NCBI RefSeq assembly: GCF_003633685.1
Contig: NZ_RBKT01000001.1
Coordinates: forward strand, 8,494,001 to 8,558,000
Source of the DNA: Micromonospora pisi
GTDB lineage: Bacteria > Actinomycetota > Actinomycetes > Mycobacteriales > Micromonosporaceae
DNA: 64,000 nt
Reading direction: 5' to 3'
Shown: positions 61,612 through 64,000 of the stretch, piece by piece
Layout of the letters: each line of letters starts with the position of its first letter
How positions within the stretch are numbered: position 1 is the first letter of the stretch
Translations under genes and position numbers: made by a program
Notes under the pieces: model-generated
Databases searched by the model: none
The model's input: the letters and a program-made list of their open reading frames with translations, nothing else
Told to the model about the DNA's origin: nothing

Positions 61612-62115
61612 TCAGTCGGCCGAGCCACCGGAGTCGGCGGAGCCGCCCGAGTGCGCCGAGTCGCCACCGTCGCCACCACCGCGCTTGCGGACCGGGGCGG
61701 GGGAGTCGTCCGGGCTGTCGTCGGCCGCCTTCGGCCTGGTCGTGGTGGTCTTGCCCTTGTCGCCCGCGCCCGTCGCCTGCTTGACCGGCGGTGCCGGCGG
61801 TGCCGCCGCGGGTGAGTCCGCCGCCGAGGCGTCGGCGCTGTCCGCCGACTCTGGCGACGGGTCCACCCACTGTGGGTCACCCGGGCTGTCGGACGCCGAG
61901 TCGCCGGAGTCGAACGGCGACTGGTGCGGGCTGTCGGCGCTTTCCGGCGACTCGTCGGCGACGCCGTGGTCGACCTGGGTGCTCACCTGGATCGGGCTCA
62001 CCCTGTCGCGCAGCTCGATGCCGTCGCTGGCCGCCGCCGCGCCGGCCGAAAGCCCGGCCACCAGAGCCGCGGCACCGGCCCCGGCGACGATCCGCCATGG
62101 TCGATTGATCTGCAT
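61612..62115 (-). CDS. Secreted Ser/Asp/Pro-rich low-complexity protein
   Basis: 167 aa. Signal peptide 'WRIVAGAGAAALVAGLSAGA' with AxA cleavage; then 'DGIELRDRVSPIQVSTQVDH' and a low-complexity region built from 'SPESADSP', 'DSGDSASDSPGDP' and 'PESADSADASAADSP' repeats, a Lys/Thr patch and a Gly/Ser tail. No Cys and no sorting signal. Some strain-specific actinobacterial secreted proteins look like this. Function unknown. Confidence 0.75.
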   Translation of the reverse strand: MQINRPWRIVAGAGAAALVAGLSAGAAAASDGIELRDRVSPIQVSTQVDHGVADESPESADSPHQSPFDSGDSASDSPGDPQWVDPSPESADSADASAADSPAAAPPAPPVKQATGAGDKGKTTTTRPKAADDSPDDSPAPVRKRGGGDGGDSAHSGGSADSGGSAD

Positions 62116-62195
62116 GCCATCCTCCTCTGTGATTTACCTGCACCCAGCTTCGAACCCGCACATGAGGTACGCCTGACGCGCCGGTGAGACCTCCC

Positions 62196-63431
62196 TCATC
62201 CCGCTGCTCGGTCGCGGTGCAGACGCCGGGCGCTGGCCAGCCACAGTGCGGCCAGGTCGAGACGGGTACGGGTGTTCGCCGGCCAGTCCCGCTCCTGCAC
62301 CCGGTGCGGGCCGGTGGCCAGCGACAGCACCACGGCGGCGGTCCGGTAACGCAGCTCGGCGGGGTCGACCACCCGCTCGAACGAGGCCAGGTAGGCGGCA
62401 CCCGCCCGCAGGATCGCGCCAGCCCGCTCCGGGCGCATCTGGGCGAGTACGGAGAGATGGCCGAGCAGGCAGGCGAGATCGTCCAAGCGCTCACCCGGGC
62501 CGGCGGTGTCGACGTCGAGCAGCCCACAGATCCGGCCCCCGGAGACCAGCAACTGACTCTCGTACAGATCGCCGTGCACGACCGTACGAGGTCCGGTTCC
62601 GGACTCGGTGACGATCGCCTCGGCCAGTGCGGTGGCCTGCTCACCCACGCCGGGCAGCGCGGCGGCGAGCACCGCGGCGTAGTGCGGCGCCCTCTCCCGC
62701 CAGGACGGTCGGGCCCGCCCGTGCGCCAGCTCGGCCGGCAACCGGTCGAGCAGCGTCAGCAGCGCCCGCCCGGGTGGTGGCGCCTCCCGGGCGTGCAGCG
62801 CCTGCCGCAGGGTCCGCCCTGGAAGTGCCTGTAGCACCAGGAGTCCGTCCGGGGTGTAGCCCAGGCTGGGTGCCGCCGGCAGACCGGCACCGACCAGCAG
62901 TCGGTGCCGTTCGTGCAGGTCCTGCACCCGATCCGGGCGGACCACCTTCAGGAAGACCCGGTGACGGGACCCGATCGCCTCGATCACCGCCCGTCGCCGG
63001 GGCCGGTACGCCCGGACCTCCAGCCGTACCGGTCCGTCGCCGAGGCCGAGGTCGCTCAGGAGTACGCCGACCGCGTGCCTGTCGTACGCGGTGCGCAGCG
63101 CGGGCAGGTCCGGGTCGTACGGGAAACGCCAGGCCGCCACCCGATCGGTACCGTCGTCGAGCACCACCGTGCCGCGCGGCGGGCGACCGGTGCAGGCCGC
63201 CAGCCGTTCGTCCCGGACCTGCCCGTCCGACCACCGGATCCGGACCTGGTAGGCCGCGGTCGACCTCCGGCCGGGCTGGTGCTCGACCTGAGTTGCCCGC
63301 CAGGTGAGCAGTTCGCCACCGCCCGGCCGCAGGACGGTTCGCAGTACCTCCTCGGCGGCCGGTCCGGTGAGGAGGTCGAGATCGGGATCGGGGTGTCCGC
63401 CCGCCCCGTTGTTGCTGCTGGTCATCGACAT
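62196..63431 (-). CDS. Aminoglycoside-phosphotransferase-fold protein
   Basis: 411 aa. A divergent N-terminal ~160 aa is followed by the kinase-like domain: 'RHRVFLKVVRPDRVQDLHER' (ATP Lys), brenner-type motif 'VVHGDLYESQLLV' with catalytic Asp (the usual Asn is Gln) and 'ICGLLDVDTAGPGERLDDLA' with the metal Asp. APH-fold proteins phosphorylate antibiotics, sugars or other small molecules; this one is not close to a known resistance enzyme. It lies between the secreted protein and a response regulator, all leftward. Confidence 0.85.
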   Translation of the reverse strand: MSMTSSNNGAGGHPDPDLDLLTGPAAEEVLRTVLRPGGGELLTWRATQVEHQPGRRSTAAYQVRIRWSDGQVRDERLAACTGRPPRGTVVLDDGTDRVAAWRFPYDPDLPALRTAYDRHAVGVLLSDLGLGDGPVRLEVRAYRPRRRAVIEAIGSRHRVFLKVVRPDRVQDLHERHRLLVGAGLPAAPSLGYTPDGLLVLQALPGRTLRQALHAREAPPPGRALLTLLDRLPAELAHGRARPSWRERAPHYAAVLAAALPGVGEQATALAEAIVTESGTGPRTVVHGDLYESQLLVSGGRICGLLDVDTAGPGERLDDLACLLGHLSVLAQMRPERAGAILRAGAAYLASFERVVDPAELRYRTAAVVLSLATGPHRVQERDWPANTRTRLDLAALWLASARRLHRDRAAG

Positions 63432-63547
63432 ATCGGCGACGATCCCGGTCCGGCATGAGGGGGAGGTGAGCCGACGATGAGAGCCCGCTCAGCCATCGGT
63501 GTCCCTTGAGGTCAAGCGGTGCCGGCGGCGGGGCCAGCGGTGGCGGC

Positions 63548-64000
63548 TCAGCCGGCCAGCCGGTAGCCGATGCCGCGTACCGTCTGGATCAGGTTGGTGC
63601 CGAGCTTGCGGCGCAGATAACCGATGTAGACGTCCACCACGTTCGAGCCCGGATCATGTGCCAGCCCCCACACCCGGTCCAGCAACTGCTCCCGACTGAG
63701 CACATGACCCGGATGACGCAGCAGCGTCTCGGCGAGCAGGAACTCCCGGCCGGTCAGCTCGACCAGCTCACCGTTCACGGTGGCGGTACGACGTACCAGG
63801 TCGAGCTGGATCGGTCCGGCCCGGACCACCGTCGGGGTGGCCTGCCCGTGCTCCCGCAGCCGGGCCCGGACCCGGGCCAGGAGTTCGTCGAAGCTGAACG
63901 GTTTGGTCATGTAGTCGTCGGCGCCGAGGTCCAGCCCGGCGACCCGGTCCGGCACCGCGTCCCGGGCGGTCAGCACGATCACGGGCAGTCGCTCGCCCCG
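63548..64000 (-). CDS. OmpR-type response regulator (5' end outside window)
   Basis: The last ~150 residues of a regulator whose start lies beyond 64000. The receiver end is seen: 'VIVLTARDAVPDRVAG' (Thr), 'GADDYMTKPFSFDELLARVR' (Lys). The C-terminal winged helix has 'ELTGREFLLAETLLRHPGHV', 'LDRVWGLAHDPGSNVVDVYI' and 'IQTVRGIGYRLAG'. A sensor kinase gene is likely to its right on the genome. No gene in 63432-63547. Confidence 0.92.
   Translation of the reverse strand, partial: RGERLPVIVLTARDAVPDRVAGLDLGADDYMTKPFSFDELLARVRARLREHGQATPTVVRAGPIQLDLVRRTATVNGELVELTGREFLLAETLLRHPGHVLSREQLLDRVWGLAHDPGSNVVDVYIGYLRRKLGTNLIQTVRGIGYRLAG

Overview
The window is about 70% GC with dense overlapping genes, GTG/TTG starts, SARP and NarL-type regulators, mycothiol-type arsenate reductases and a kdp operon. 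This points to an actinomycete. Gene content fits Micromonosporaceae (Micromonospora-like), but that is inference because no marker gene is present. Much of it is accessory DNA: a tRNA 3' remnant, one broken IS630, several transposase scraps, a MITE-like element and many decayed genes.

Layout. 1-600: end of an unknown gene, a 41-nt tRNA-Thr 3' fragment that looks like an attachment site, and a terminator. 700-12300: a catabolic block (Fe-dependent alcohol dehydrogenase, decayed Ldh_2 dehydrogenase, aldehyde dehydrogenase, five-gene CUT1 ABC importer, then divergent GntR regulator, DJ-1/PfpI protein and alpha/beta hydrolase). It probably imports a substrate and oxidises alcohol to aldehyde to acid under GntR control. 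12400-14850: a decayed SGNH acyltransferase, then a compact candidate RiPP cluster: a 31-aa precursor ending in an aromatic-rich tail, a spacer hairpin, and a cytochrome P450 with an atypical I-helix. This is the most interesting system in the window. 15200-24100: truncated genes, an Hsp70-like membrane protein, a serine hydrolase, a SMI1/KNR4 protein, IS remnants and two secreted peptidoglycan-binding proteins.

24168-33200: a SARP/NB-ARC/TPR regulator, a MITE, a two-component system divergent from a DUF1772-MMPL pair, and a hydrolase. 33600-34556: a stand-alone hemC-like gene. 35143-43774: a bipartite arsenic island. Leftward arsR-acr3-arsC-arsC is classical As(V) reduction and As(III) efflux. 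The rightward genes encode a CxxC microprotein, a protein rich in Cys pairs, an M28 peptidase, ArsR, an ArsN1-like acetyltransferase, a flavoprotein with a Cys-pair tail and an MFS exporter, suggesting organoarsenical handling.

44300-46700: a small membrane protein and a SMI1-LRR protein. 47160-57531: a potassium block: possible c-di-AMP riboswitch, APC-superfamily transporter, a 27-aa membrane microprotein, kdpFABC, and a kdpDE pair that looks degenerate (KdpD lacks Walker A and H-box; KdpE lacks one acidic-pocket residue). 57833-61133: an ABC-2 exporter operon with PadR and a frameshifted DUF1048 gene, then an EXLDI protein. 61600-64000: a secreted Ser/Asp/Pro-rich protein, an aminoglycoside-phosphotransferase-fold protein and a partial OmpR-type regulator.
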